A stretch of DNA of 64,000 nt from Symsagittifera roscoffensis. Lineage: Eukaryota; Xenacoelomorpha; Acoela; Convolutidae. Below, in pieces: positions 1 to 9,842 of the stretch (position 1 is its first letter; each line of letters starts with the position of its first letter). Where the stretch lies: assembly GCF_963678635.1 (NCBI RefSeq), contig NC_087069.1:31957710-32021709 (forward strand), read 5' to 3'. The position numbers and the translations under genes were made by a program. The notes beneath the pieces are model-generated. The model was not told the origin of the DNA and searched no databases. It worked only from the letters and a program-made list of their open reading frames with translations.

Positions 1-120
1 AGTTTATCACAACAATTAGGTTTCATACGTAAGATATCGAAAACGTATCGAAACTCCGTGGGCCCGATAGAATCCATCCAAAGGTTTTATCGAGAGACGC
101 AAAATAGTTTTGTTACCACT
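1..120. repeat. Diverged partial copy of the 356 bp monomer
   Basis: The window opens inside sequence resembling the ~356 bp monomer described at 4860: the words TTTATCACAACAATTAGG, GGGCCCGAT and AATCCATCCAAAGGTTTTATCG occur in the same order and spacing. It is more diverged than the array copies, so alpha copy 1 appears to be flanked by monomer sequence on both sides. Confidence 0.6.
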
Positions 121-259
121 CATGTGGGATTTCTTGAAATAATAAAAATGATAATAATACAGAATTTAGAGAGTCTCAAGGGTTTTCAACCATTTTTTAG
201 TTCATCTTCAGTTCAGTTTTATTTTTCTGAGAGGATTGCAGTTGCCACATCTGCATATT

Positions 260-2130
260 ACTCTCCAAGTACATTTATTTTCTTCGGTGTATTGTTTTTA
301 GTGAAAAAGTTCCAGTAAATGTTCTGAATAGTAGCTTTATTTAGAAATTTCCCGAAAACTTCATCAACGCGAAGAACGTAGTTGTAGAGTAGTTTCATCA
401 TTCGAAAGAAGTTTTCGTTGGTTTTATTTAGTCGCGGTTTCGATAACTTGAATTCACCTCGATTGCTCTGTTGATTAGTATCGCAAATTGTCTCATTTTC
501 AATTGAACTTTCAACATCAAATTCACCTGTTTTAATAGATAAAAGCATTGAGAGATTATGCATTTCAGCATACAGGCTTAACGGAAGAATATACAACTTA
601 ATTAATCGATTTCGATAGCTTTAGTCAGAAACTATTATCCATTTTATTGCATGATGTTGAGTTTTTTTTGAATTCAGTTAAATTTCTTTTATTTAACAAC
701 CAGGTCTGAGAAGCATATACAGCAATTGGGACAACGTATCCAGCGTAGGCATTTAATTTGATTCTCCAGTTACAATTTGATGTTAGATTTCGCTTTATTT
801 GGAATAAGGCGCCCATTGCTTTGTTCGATCTGCGTTTGCAATCTTCATTCCAACTGAGGTTTTGCTGCACTGTGAGCCCTAGGTCACGTTGCGACAGTAC
901 GGGGCTGAGTTTGGCCTTGCATAAGTGTGCTTCAAGGTTTCCTTTGATGTTAAGAAAATGCGACTTTTTTGTGTTTGGTACCATCATATTTGTATTAAGC
1001 CAGGCTTGGATGTTATTGGTCGCCTTGTTCATCGCTACTTGATTTCTTACGATTACTTTGAAATCCTCAGCATACCGGAAACTGTCCATATTGGACATAC
1101 ACTCTGGAAGATTATTAATAAATAGCAGAAAGAGGAGGGGACCCAGAATTGATCCTTGGGGAACACCACTGGTTACATTTCTTAGGGTTGATTTTGCGCC
1201 GCTTATTTGCACGTATTGCTTGCGTTGGCTTAAGTATGATTTTAGAAGTCCTAAGATGTTTCCACCAATTACTAGAGACCTTAATTTGCTAACTAGCACA
1301 CTATGCGGTACTGTGTCAAACGCTTTAGCAAAGTCGAGATAAAGAACACTTTACTCACTGACAGATTCTAGATCTTTGCGTTCGTATATTTTGTCGAGAA
1401 AGTATATTAAATGCAAAAGAGCCGATCGTCTTTTTCTGAAGCCGTATTGACTAGTGTGGAATTTTGAATGAAAAAAAAAACAATAAATTTTTATCAAAAA
1501 AGAGTTTTTCCGAGACTTTTGAGCAACAACATAGGAGGCTGATGGGAAGGTAGCAGGTTACATCAGCTTCGTTGCACTCTTTGAAAATTGGTGTTATTTG
1601 GCATATTTTCCAGTAGCTGGGGTAACATTGCTTGTTTAGACATGTTTGAAATATCAGTTTTAGTGATTTACACAGGGTTTTGTGACACTTTTTTAACAGT
1701 GTGTTTCCAATTTTATCGTGTCCGGTTGATTTGTCAGGATCATGTTCAAAGAATATGTCGCTTATTTGCTCTTCATTGTAGTTAGCTGTGTTTAGTATGT
1801 TATTTGGTGCATATTCAGGCTGCATATTAGATTTATTGAAGACCGACGCGAAGTATTGATTGAAAACTTCAGCCTTTTCAACATTTACTGATGCTACTGT
1901 CTTATCAAAATTTATCAAAGAATTTTGTTGGGGGAATTGAGGGTGTTTTCGTATACTTTTAAGTGTTTCTGTATTTTACTAAATTTTATTCCTTCAAATA
2001 CTGATTTTTCATTTTCAGCGAGGTCTTTTTCGGATTCAAGTTTGATTTGCTTTTCAAATCGTTTGAGTTTAATCAATTTTCTAAGAGTTACACTTTTTCG
2101 TTTTTTCATTGTTTTCAGCTTATTCATAAG
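260..2130 (-). pseudogene. Alpha-1 reverse transcriptase (broken)
   Basis: Frames at 1451-1918, 625-1299 and 258-596 join to give a non-LTR RT. Palm motif A (LDFAKAFDT) is at ~1320-1345, motif B (GVPQGSILGPLLFLLFINNLP) at ~1100-1165, and motif C reads YAED instead of YADD or FADD near 1065. The C-terminal stretch contains YRNRLIKLYILPLSLY, which matches the post-palm region of LINE RTs. The break between 1300 and 1450 carries several stops. The catalytic change and the frameshifts make it inactive. Its role would have been target-primed reverse transcription of the alpha RNA. Confidence 0.8.
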
Positions 2131-2399
2131 ATTTGATGTAACATTGCAAATCCAGGGGGTAGCTGGGATCTATGTTTGGTAATTCTTGGTATGTGTTTAT
2201 CTATTTTCTTCCACAACCATTTGTACCATTGCTTTAACAATTCATCTACATTTCTATAGCAATACGGTTGAAAGGGTTCCTGGAGGATATTTTTATTAAG
2301 TTCGTCCCAGTCAGCCTTGTTAAAAGCGTAATTTATATCGGTTACTGTAAATTGCGTTTCCTCCTTTTCGAGGTCGATAGTTGTAACAGTTGGTTTATG

Positions 2400-3023
2400 G
2401 TCGGAAAGACTTTTGTCGTTTTGCATAAGATCTTTTTGTAAACTATTATCAAATTCGCAGTTGACCATGGAATCTGGATTATTGGCTGGGACAACGTCTA
2501 ATTGACTAGTCGATTGATTGCTGATGTTTTTTCAACAAGTGCATCAATTATTTGTTTTTCGTAATCAAGAATTGCTGACATAGTTACCCAGTTCGTTTTT
2601 GATAGATTTAGGTCACCTGTTAGAATGATCAGATTACATTGACACTCCTTTGCCTTCAGCTGAATATTTTCTAATAAGGTTTTCAAATCCTTTATTTCCA
2701 TTTGGTAGACACTTGGGTACGGAGCATTGTGTATGCAACAAAGCAAAATTTTGCTGTCTTTTTTAGTTTTAATTTTGATGGTTATACAATCGGAATGTTC
2801 ATTTCGTAATGAGATATGTTCGTGAAGAATGTCGTTTTTGGTTGCAATTAGTACTCCACCATGTTTTGTTTTACCATCATCATTTGTCATTTGGTCTTTT
2901 CTATATAACTGGTATCTGGTATCTTTCTGGTAAGCATAAAATATCGTAATCGTGTGTATTTAGCGTATTTGAAAACTTTGTTCTAGAGTTTATATCTACT
3001 AAGCTTTGAGTATTAAAAGTCAT
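2400..3023 (-). pseudogene. Alpha-1 AP-like endonuclease (broken)
   Basis: The start MTF at 3023 and the frames ending at 2890, 2498 and 2468 resemble LINE endonucleases of the exonuclease-endonuclease-phosphatase fold: HGGVLIATKNDI, a GDLNL block in place of GDFN, and the terminal SDHKPT block. Compared with alpha-2 (15127 downward), about 50 bp is missing around 2930, which removes the LSETWL segment. The enzyme would nick target DNA to prime reverse transcription. It is not functional here. Confidence 0.75.
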
Positions 3024-3099
3024 AATTGAGATTGTTGCTAGTCATTTTTTGGTTTCTGAGTCACTTGTCTAATCGCCGTAAGTGCTTTTTTCTAATGGT

Positions 3100-3915
3100 A
3101 TCCATTTTTTGTTTTCCAATATTTCAATTATGAGATTTTTTACCCAAATATCTTTCGAGGTTAATTGATTTTCATCACTGTCGATTAACTCTCTACGTTT
3201 TTTCTAGGTAATCTTCAAGCTTGTCTGCCGCCCTCAGTGTAAGGACTCGGCTGATTCGGTTTTCAGTATTTATCAGGAGTGTTCTTGGTTGTTGTTTACT
3301 TGCGTCATATTTACCGAGTTTTTGCGCTTTAGTAAGTTTTTTATCTTCGACGTTAAGATGTTCAAGAAGCTTTTCTACTTCGGCAAAATCAGCATGTAAT
3401 TTATCATCAGCCGAGCTTGAGCTTGATTCTGGTATACCTCGTATATATACTCATAGTGTAGGTTTTTCGGGAATTGAAACTGATTTTCCAAGATTCACTT
3501 TTCCTAAGGATTGTTTGTATGTTTGGTATCTTTTTTCACGTTTATGACTTCCGATTGAACATTTGTAAGGATGTTTTTTGACTTTTCAATTTTATCGGTT
3601 AGGGTTTTCATTTGTTCCTAAAACTTTTTCATTTGATCATTTGTTTCCTTTTGAAACTTTTTCAGGTTTTCGTCTATTTTTGTTACCAACTTTGATTCCA
3701 AGATTGACAAAAAATCTGGTTTCTTCGGTTTGCAACTATTGCAGATGTGGATAAGATTGTCGTTAAGTGTTCAGAGAACTTCTATAGTATTCTTTTCAAA
3801 CTCAGTACCCTCTGTTGTTAAAGGAAATGCTTTATTACAAATGCAACAAACGAATTTGTTGTCATTTTTTACTTTCCTGTTGCACGTAGCGCAGTTATCA
3901 CGCGACATTTCACTT
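3100..3915 (-). pseudogene. Alpha-1 ORF1: zinc finger plus coiled coil
   Basis: From a Met at 3908 the reading is MSRDNCATCNRKV, then a CCIC pair and further on HICNSCKP: paired cysteines spaced like a PHD/RING-type finger. A Lys/Glu-rich coiled-coil stretch follows (DENLKKFQKETNDQMKKF). Stops interrupt it after about 45 and 100 residues. CR1-type ORF1 proteins often start with a PHD finger, so it is read as the RNA-binding/chaperone ORF of alpha. The same ORF with different lesions occurs in alpha-2 (~15200-16000). Confidence 0.6.
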
Positions 3916-4249
3916 GCTTGAGTTCGATTGGGGCAATTGGATAGTTCGTTAGAATTGGGGTGGAGTTTAAACACAAATTGATTTAAACTTAGCCGGTGGC
4001 CCCTGAGGGGACCTTTAGAAAGTTTAAGCCAGAGGAGACAACTAACAAATTATACCCATGAGCCCCTGAAGGGACCTTTGGTAGATTATGTTTGTATGTA
4101 ACGGACACGTAAAGATAAGGATAGAAAAAAGAAAAGATTGATGTATACTTGAGCTACCAGTTTCTGCACGTGCACTAACAGTTGTTGGTGGGGCACTCTT
4201 AATCAGTAAGGTGTCCGTTGTCGTTCAAACGCTTCGAGTACTTCTTTTA

Positions 4250-4771
4250 CAGAGTTTTCCCCTTGATGAGATTTCTCAGGTTGTTCAGACCGTCTTCGTT
4301 TAGATGGTAGTGATCGTTCGTAAAATATCTGTCACCTGTAATAAAATTCGCAACGTTTCCGAATTTCCACTTGACCTCGGCATTCGCAACGTTTCCGAAT
4401 TTCCACTTGACCTCCTTTTTGTCACGCTCTGGTACATCGATGACGAATACATTGGAAGCTCGTTCACAAAGGAAATTTGCTTAGTCAGCAATGTTGTCGT
4501 CTACTTGAGTAGCTGGGTTTGAAGTCGATCGGGTGTAGTTATTCAGATCGTTTCCTCTGACAAAAATAATGACGAGGTCGAACAGATTATGAGGAGGCAG
4601 ATAATTGTAAAAGTGTTTTACACTGACACCGGGTAGTGACAAGACGTTCAAGTTTCCTACTCGAAGATGTCTGGCCTGGGAATCAGCAATTAGGAGTGGT
4701 CTGGTTGGATAAGTCTTGAAGATATGGTATCTAGATTGTTTGCTATTTTGTGTTCTACTTGAAAAAGACAT
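4250..4771 (-). pseudogene. SGNH/GDSL esterase-like ORF (copy 1)
   Basis: Starting at 4771 (MSFSSRTQNSKQSRYHIFK) the frame reads LLIADSQARHL, an ADSQ variant of the GDS catalytic block, then FDLVIIFVRGND, the GGND-like block with R for the first G. The frame stops at 4481. A later frame carries the C-terminal NDHYHLNxDGL block expected to hold the catalytic Asp-His. Copy 2 keeps GGND intact. SGNH esterase modules occur in ORF1 of CR1/L2/Rex1 LINEs. Here the ORF stands alone upstream of the zinc-finger ORF. Its first ~19 codons are encoded by sequence also present in every 356 bp monomer. Confidence 0.65.
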
Positions 4772-5957
4772 TCAGAATCTTGTCTCTAAAATCCCTCCAT
4801 TGAGGGACTTCCTTACAAGATTACAGATATTTAAAATGAAAAACACTATATAAAAATCTTATCACAGCAATTAGGCTGATGCAATAGAAAATCCCCTGGG
4901 CCCGATGGAATCCATCCATAGGTTTTATAGGTTTACGCGAAAGAGTTCTGGTGGCTCGAATGCGTAAAATCATGTAATAAAAAGTTGGCCTTGACAAATG
5001 CGTGCAGATGTCTGTAGGAAATATTAAAGAGCTCAATGAGAGATTATGAAATCAATTGCGAGAAATCAATCTTGAACATATGGTATCTGGATCGTTTGCT
5101 ATTTTGTGTTCTACTTGCAAAAGACATTCAGAATCTTGCCTCTAAAATCTCTCTATTGAGGGCCGTCCACACAAGATTACAGACATATTGCATGAAAAAC
5201 CTTATTTAAAAACTTTATCACAACAATTATGCTAATGCAATAGAAAGTCCCGTGGGTCCGATGGAATCCATCCAAAGGTTTTATCGGTTTACGCGAAAGA
5301 GTTCTGGTGGCTCGAATGCGTGAAATCATGTAATAAAAAGTTGGCCTTGACAAATGAGTGCAGATGTCTGTAGGAAATATTAAAGAGCTCAGTGAGAAAT
5401 TATGAAATCAATTGCGAGAAATCAATCTCGAACATATGGTATCTGGATCGTTTGCTATTTTAGTGTTCTACTTGCAAAAGACACTCAGAATCTTGTCTCT
5501 AAAATCCCTCCATTGAAGGTCTTCCATACAAGATTACAGACATTTAACATGAAAAACACTATTTAAAAAGATTATCACAAATATTAGGCTAATGCAATAG
5601 AAAGTCCCCTCGGCCCGATGGAATCCATCCAAAGGTTTTATCGGTTTACGCGAAAGATTTCTGGTGGCTCGAATGCGTGAAATCAAGTAATGAAAAATTG
5701 GCCTCGACAAATGCGTGCAGATGACTGTAGGAAATATTAAAGAGCTCAGTGAGAAATTATGAAATCAATTGCGAGAAATCAATCTTGAAGATATGGTATC
5801 TGGATCGTTTGCTATTTTGTGTTCTACTTGCAAAGGACATTCAGAATCTTGTCTCTAAAATCCCTCCATTGAAGGCCTTCCGCACAAGATTACAGACATT
5901 TAACATGAAAAACACTATTTAAAAAGTTTATCACAACAATTAGGCTAATGCAATAGG
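4700..5957. repeat. 356 bp monomer array 1
   Basis: The landmark ATCACA(A/G)CAATTAGGCT-like word recurs at 4861, 5217, 5574 and 5930, giving spacings of 356, 357 and 356. Each unit holds conserved words such as GGTTTTATCGGTTTACGCGAAAG and AAATATTAAAGAGCTCA. On the minus strand each unit starts the SGNH-like ORF (MSFASRTQNSK..) and an overlapping ~71-codon ORF. The array lies between the 5' ends of alpha-1 (minus) and beta-1 (plus), so it may be a shared 5' region, as with monomer promoters of some LINEs (inference). Confidence 0.85.
4821..5036 (-). CDS. 71-aa ORF inside a 356 bp monomer (hypothetical)
   Basis: A minus-strand ORF of 71 codons beginning MSSLIFPTDICTHLSRP and ending with a short hydrophobic segment and CL or YL. 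The same ORF is open in monomers at 7954-8169, 8310-8609 (read-through form with an added N terminus) and 8666-8881. I do not recognise the protein. Conservation may simply reflect recent amplification of the monomer, so this is listed as a possible rather than a likely gene. Confidence 0.2.
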   Translation of the reverse strand: MSSLIFPTDICTHLSRPTFYYMILRIRATRTLSRKPIKPMDGFHRAQGIFYCISLIAVIRFLYSVFHFKYL

Positions 5958-5995
5958 TTTATCCCAACCTTTTAGCCTAATTGTTGTGATAAACT
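5925..5995. repeat. Palindrome at array 1 / beta-1 junction
   Basis: The last partial monomer (arm 5925-5948, AGTTTATCACAACAATTAGG and on) is followed after a 23-base spacer by its exact reverse complement at 5972-5995. The 24-bp arms make a strong hairpin exactly where monomer orientation flips and beta begins. Equivalent hairpins are at 10942-11010 and 17998-18068. Confidence 0.85.
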
Positions 5996-6331
5996 TATTA
6001 AATAGATTTGTTATGTTTGATATTTGTGCCTATTTGTGTAGCGCCCTCTGAGGGATTTTAGAGACAGGTCGGTCAAGTGGCTTTCTGTGGGGAGGTGGAA
6101 AACTGGAACTGGCTTGATGAGTCTGGTGGTTCACTGCTGGATCTACTGAGCTCGGATGAGATTGTTCCTTGTTTTTGATTTTTATAATTCGATTTTAAAA
6201 TTTAAGTTAATTTAATTGTCTTTTGTTTTTTTTTGCTGATTTATGAAATTCCCACTAACCGCTTATCATGGGTTTGTTCAGTCCCCTAAAGTCCAGTCAA
6301 AATCCTTTTTTTACCTTTATACTGCGTCAAG

Positions 6332-6658
6332 ATGATAAAAAACAACAAAGAGTGTGCAAGCAAAAAAAGCTTAAAACCTTCAGGACTGATAAATTGGATT
6401 AGATGTGATTGTTTTCCTAGTTGGTATCATATCAGTTGTGTAAATATTTCTCTTAGCGACTCTAAAAAAACCCAATGGTTTCAGTGTCTTTTATGCGTTG
6501 ATGTTAAATCTGTTAATAAATCAACAATAGGTAATGATTTAGTTCCAGACAATTATATTAAAACCGCCATCTCAAATGTCCGAGTACTCAAGAGAGTCCA
6601 AAAAAACTCTCTTGAGTGTTACTTCCAAAACCCAAGTTTCAAGCCCGCCTCTGAGTGA
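6332..6658 (+). CDS. Beta-1 PHD-finger-like N-terminal ORF
   Basis: A 108-codon ORF starting MIKNNKECASKK. It reads WIRCDCFPSWYHISCVNIS followed by WFQCLLCVDV. The Cys/His order (C, C-x-C, W-x-H-x3-C, C-x2-C) is that of a PHD finger, and this N-terminal arrangement is common in beta-type elements of invertebrates. In beta-2 and beta-3 the FP of CDCFPSW is CP or CR, giving CDCC, so beta-1 has lost one probable zinc ligand. The ORF ends early because of a ~200 bp deletion (relative to beta-3, 18661-18870) that shifts the frame near 6610. Confidence 0.55.
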   Translation: MIKNNKECASKKSLKPSGLINWIRCDCFPSWYHISCVNISLSDSKKTQWFQCLLCVDVKSVNKSTIGNDLVPDNYIKTAISNVRVLKRVQKNSLECYFQNPSFKPASE

Positions 6659-6738
6659 CCTCGAGCAGAGAATAAAGCTAATAAGTAGTAAGCTTGATGA
6701 AGGAAATGTAAAGGGATGAATAAGGGCTGCTGCTTCGG

Positions 6739-7519
6739 ATAACAAAATTGCTCCTTTTTCAAGTGATAAATATCAAAAATTGTTGTCTAAGCACCCTCAG
6801 CGAGCCAATTTTGCAGCTCCAAATCCAGAAAAGTTGGATAGTTTTTTCGTAACCGATTTCGACCTATACAAAGCGATAATGTCGTTCCGAACGGATCAGC
6901 AGCAGGTCCTGATAAAATGGTTCCTCAAAATTTTAAAGATCTTGTTAGTAAGTCGAATGGCAGTGCAGGACTTAGTTTTCTGAAATCGCTTACTAAGCTG
7001 ATAAACCTCATTGGAGATGGCAAAATAACCGAACCCCTAAGACCTTTCTTTTTTGGCGCAAAGCTTATCGCCCTCATACAAATAGACTGAATTTGAGACC
7101 GATTGTCATAAGCAACACGCTGAGACGTATCGCGTATTGCCATAAGCAACACGCTGAGACGTACCTTTTTTTACGGAAGCTCTGTCATAATGTCAGGGGA
7201 CGGAACTCAACAATGTGATCCTGAAGCCCCACCCCTTTCTGCGGAAACAATTCAGACACTAGTCAAACAGTTGGAGTCGAAAATTAACATCTGGTATTTA
7301 GATGATGGAAATTTAGCCGACGAGTATAAGGTAGTACTCCGGGAGCTCAAAAACATTCTGAGATCGGAACAAAATTACGGCCTGAGCTTGAACACTGAGA
7401 AGTGCGAACTTTGTTTTTTGAGACCGACTACTAGTACACAGTATAATTCAGTTTTAACACAATTTCGAAACATATGCCCCAAAATAAAAATAGAAACAAA
7501 AAAAGAACTCCTCAATTAA
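6739..7519 (+). pseudogene. Beta-1 reverse transcriptase fragments
   Basis: Frame pieces encode LLSKHPQRANFAAPNPEKL, a GPDKMVPQNFKDL fingers block, PLRPFFFGAKLIALI, then after a deletion GTQQCDPEAPPL (motif B, GDP changed to CDP) and IWYLDDGNLADEY (motif C with both catalytic Asp). A 31-base-scale duplication containing CATAAGCAACACGCTGAGAC sits at the deletion edge (7107-7165). Motif A (LDFKNAFNSLN in beta-3) is absent, so the enzyme cannot work. Confidence 0.7.
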
Positions 7520-7935
7520 GGATCTCCAATCGGCGAACTTTGCTTAAAAGAATTGCTCGACGAAAAAATTAAGGAGCATGAAAAAATCTCGGATGTCTTT
7601 GACAAACTAGACGCCCATTATGGTTTTTAGCTCCTGAAAAATTGCTTTAGCATGCGAAAAATCCAATATTTTTTGCAAGCAGTTCTCCCGGCAGCCAAAG
7701 TTGGCTTGGGTGTTTCTTCTGCTCATCTACTCGCTTAACCCGCTTTTTTAGCCTCAGCAGTAGGAGCAAAAGATGCCTTGAGCGAAATCTTTGGTTTGGA
7801 GCATGTGGATGGAACCTATGATGATGCGCTTAAACGGTGGTTTGAACTTGGAAAAATTGAAATGGGTCCGGAAAATGAAATCCAAAAAAAATTGGACGGA
7901 ACCAATTTTTGACAGCGAAATTGCAGACTTGATTG

Positions 7936-9105
7936 AGGGCCTTCCACACAAGATTACAGACATTTAACATGAAAAACACTATTTAAAAAAACTATCACAA
8001 CAATTAGGCTAATGCAATAGAAAGTCCCCTGGGTCCGATGGAATCCATGCAAAGGTTTTATCGGTTTACGCGAAAGAGTTCTGATGGCTCGAATGCGTGA
8101 AATCATGTAATAATAAGTTGGCCTTGACAAATGCGTGCAGATGTCTGTAGGAAATATTAAAGAGCTCAATGAGAATTTATGGAATCAATTGCGAGAAATC
8201 AATCTTGAAGATATGGTATCTGGATTGTTTGCTATTTTGTGTTCTACTTGCAAAAGACATTCAGAAACTTGCCTCTAAAATCCCTCTATTGAGGGCCGTC
8301 CACATAAGATTACAGACATTTAACATGAAAAACACTATTTAAAAAAATTTTCACAAAAATTAGGCTAAAGCAATAGAAAGTCCCCTGGGTCCAATGGAAT
8401 CCATCCGAAGGTTTTATCGGTTTACGCGAAAGAGTTCTGATGGCTCGAAGGCGTGAAATCATGTAATAAAAATTTGGCCTTGACAAGTGCGTGCAGATGC
8501 CTGTAGGAAATATTAAAGAGCACAATGAGAAATTATGGAGTGAATTGCGAGAAATCAATCTTGAAGATATGGTATCTGGATTGTTTGCTATTTTGTGTTC
8601 TACTTGCAAAAGACGTTCAGAATCTTGCCTCTAAAATCCCTCTATTGAGGGACGTCCACACAAGATTACAGACATTTAACATGAAAAACCTTATTTAAAA
8701 ACTTTATCACAACAATTAGGCTAATGCAATAGAAAGTCCCCTGGGTCCAATGGAATCCATCCGAAGGTTTTATCGGTTTACGCGAAAGAGTTCTGATGGC
8801 TCGAATGCGTGAAATTATGTAATAAAAAGTTGGCCTTGACAAATGCGTGCAGATGTCTGTAGGAAATATTAAAGAGCTCAATGAGAAATTATGGAATCAA
8901 TTGCGAGAAATCAATCTTGAAGATATGGTATCTGGATTGTTTGCTATTTTGTGTTCTACTTGCAAAAGACATTCAGAATCTTGCTTCTAAAATCCCTCTA
9001 TTGAGGGCCGTCCACACAAGATTACAGACATTTAACTTGAAAAACCTTATTTAAAAACTTTATCACAACAATTAGGCTAATGCAATAGAAAGTCCCCTGG
9101 GTTCG
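7936..9105. repeat. 356 bp monomer array 2
   Basis: Landmarks at 7994, 8350, 8706 and 9062 give three periods of 356. The left edge is a fusion to beta-1 at the word TTGATTGAGGGCC, and the right edge is a fusion to an internal beta fragment at GATGGACTCCATCGAGGGTGATCC (written here as position ~9100-9125). The minus-strand 71-codon ORF is open in three of these units. Confidence 0.85.
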
Positions 9106-9842
9106 ATGGACTCCATCGAGGGTGATCCTGAAGCCCCACGCCTTTCTGCGGAAACATTTCATACACTAGTCAAACAAAGGGAGTCGAAAATTAACATCTG
9201 GTATTTAAATGATGGAAATTTAGCCGACGAGTATAAGTTAATACTCCGGGACCTCAAAAACATTCTGAGATCGGAACAAAATTACGGCCTGAGCTTGAAC
9301 ACTGAGAAGTGCGAACTTTGTTTTTTGGGAGCGACTACTAGTACACAGTATAATTCAATTTTAACACAATTTCGAAACATATGCCCCAAAATAAAAATAA
9401 AAACAAAAGAAAAACTCCTCAATTAAGGATCTCCAATCGGCGAACTTTGCTTAAAAGAATTGCTCGACGAAAAAATTAAGGAGCATGAAAAAATCTCGGA
9501 TGTCTTTGACAAACTAGACGCCCATTATAGTTTTTACCTCCTGAAAAATTGCTTTAGCATGCGAAAACTCCAATATTTTTTGCAAGCAGTTCTCCCGGCA
9601 GCCAAAGTTGGCTTGGGCGTTTCTTCTGCTCATCTACTCGCTTAACCCGCTTTCTTAGCCTCAGCAGTAGGAGCAAAAGATGCCTTGAGCGAAATCTTTG
9701 GTTTGGAGCATGTGGATGGAACCTATGATGATGCGCTTAAACGGTGGTTTGAACTCGGAAAAATTGAAATGGGTCCGGAAAATGAAATCCAAAAAAATTG
9801 GACGGAACCAATTTTTGACAGCGAAATTGCAGACTTGATTGA
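9106..9842 (+). pseudogene. Beta internal fragment between arrays 2 and 3
   Basis: It corresponds to beta-1 7210-7935 at an offset of ~1907-1910 bp. It starts at the GDPEAP block of motif B (GDP intact here), includes YLNDGNLADEY (motif C with the first catalytic Asp changed to Asn), the thumb LKNCFSMRKLQYFLQAVLPA, and ends at the identical TTGATTGAGGGCC junction with array 3. The identical 3' junction shows that this fragment plus the adjoining array was copied as a block. Confidence 0.7.

Larger units (their letters stand above)
240..4772 (-). mobile_element. Alpha-1: degenerate CR1/Jockey-like LINE with upstream SGNH ORF
   Basis: Reading down the minus strand there is an SGNH-type esterase ORF (4771-~4250), a zinc-finger/coiled-coil ORF (3915-~3100), an AP endonuclease (3023-~2400) and a reverse transcriptase (~2130-~260). 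Order and motifs fit the CR1/Jockey group of non-LTR elements, some of which carry PHD and esterase modules in ORF1. Many frameshifts and stops break all ORFs, so the copy is dead. Its 5' edge runs straight into the 356 bp monomer array at ~4700-4780. A second copy, lacking the RT, lies at 14352-16856. Whether the SGNH ORF and the LINE are one element or two fused ones is inferred only from their identical arrangement in both copies. Confidence 0.75.
5957..7935 (+). mobile_element. Beta-1: truncated non-LTR element (PHD-RT-REL lineage)
   Basis: After the palindrome comes a ~370 bp leader, a PHD-like ORF (6332-6658), RT finger/palm fragments (6739-7160), RT motifs B and C (7190-7519), and a thumb region (~7535-7935). 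The 3' end is cut at ~7932 within the sequence reading FDSEIADLI, where it fuses to array 2. The RT lacks everything between the TLRRIA and FYGSS segments. From ~5990 to ~7750 it matches beta-2 at a constant offset of ~5015 bp with very few differences, so the two are recent duplicates. Confidence 0.75.

Noticed and set aside
4861-5990. Hammerhead ribozyme (retrozyme-like) in the 356 bp monomers
   Set aside because: CTAATGCAATAGAAA and CTGATGCAATAGAAA look like the CUGAUGA..GAAA core, but the ninth core base is wrong, there is no stem II, and most copies have CTAATG.
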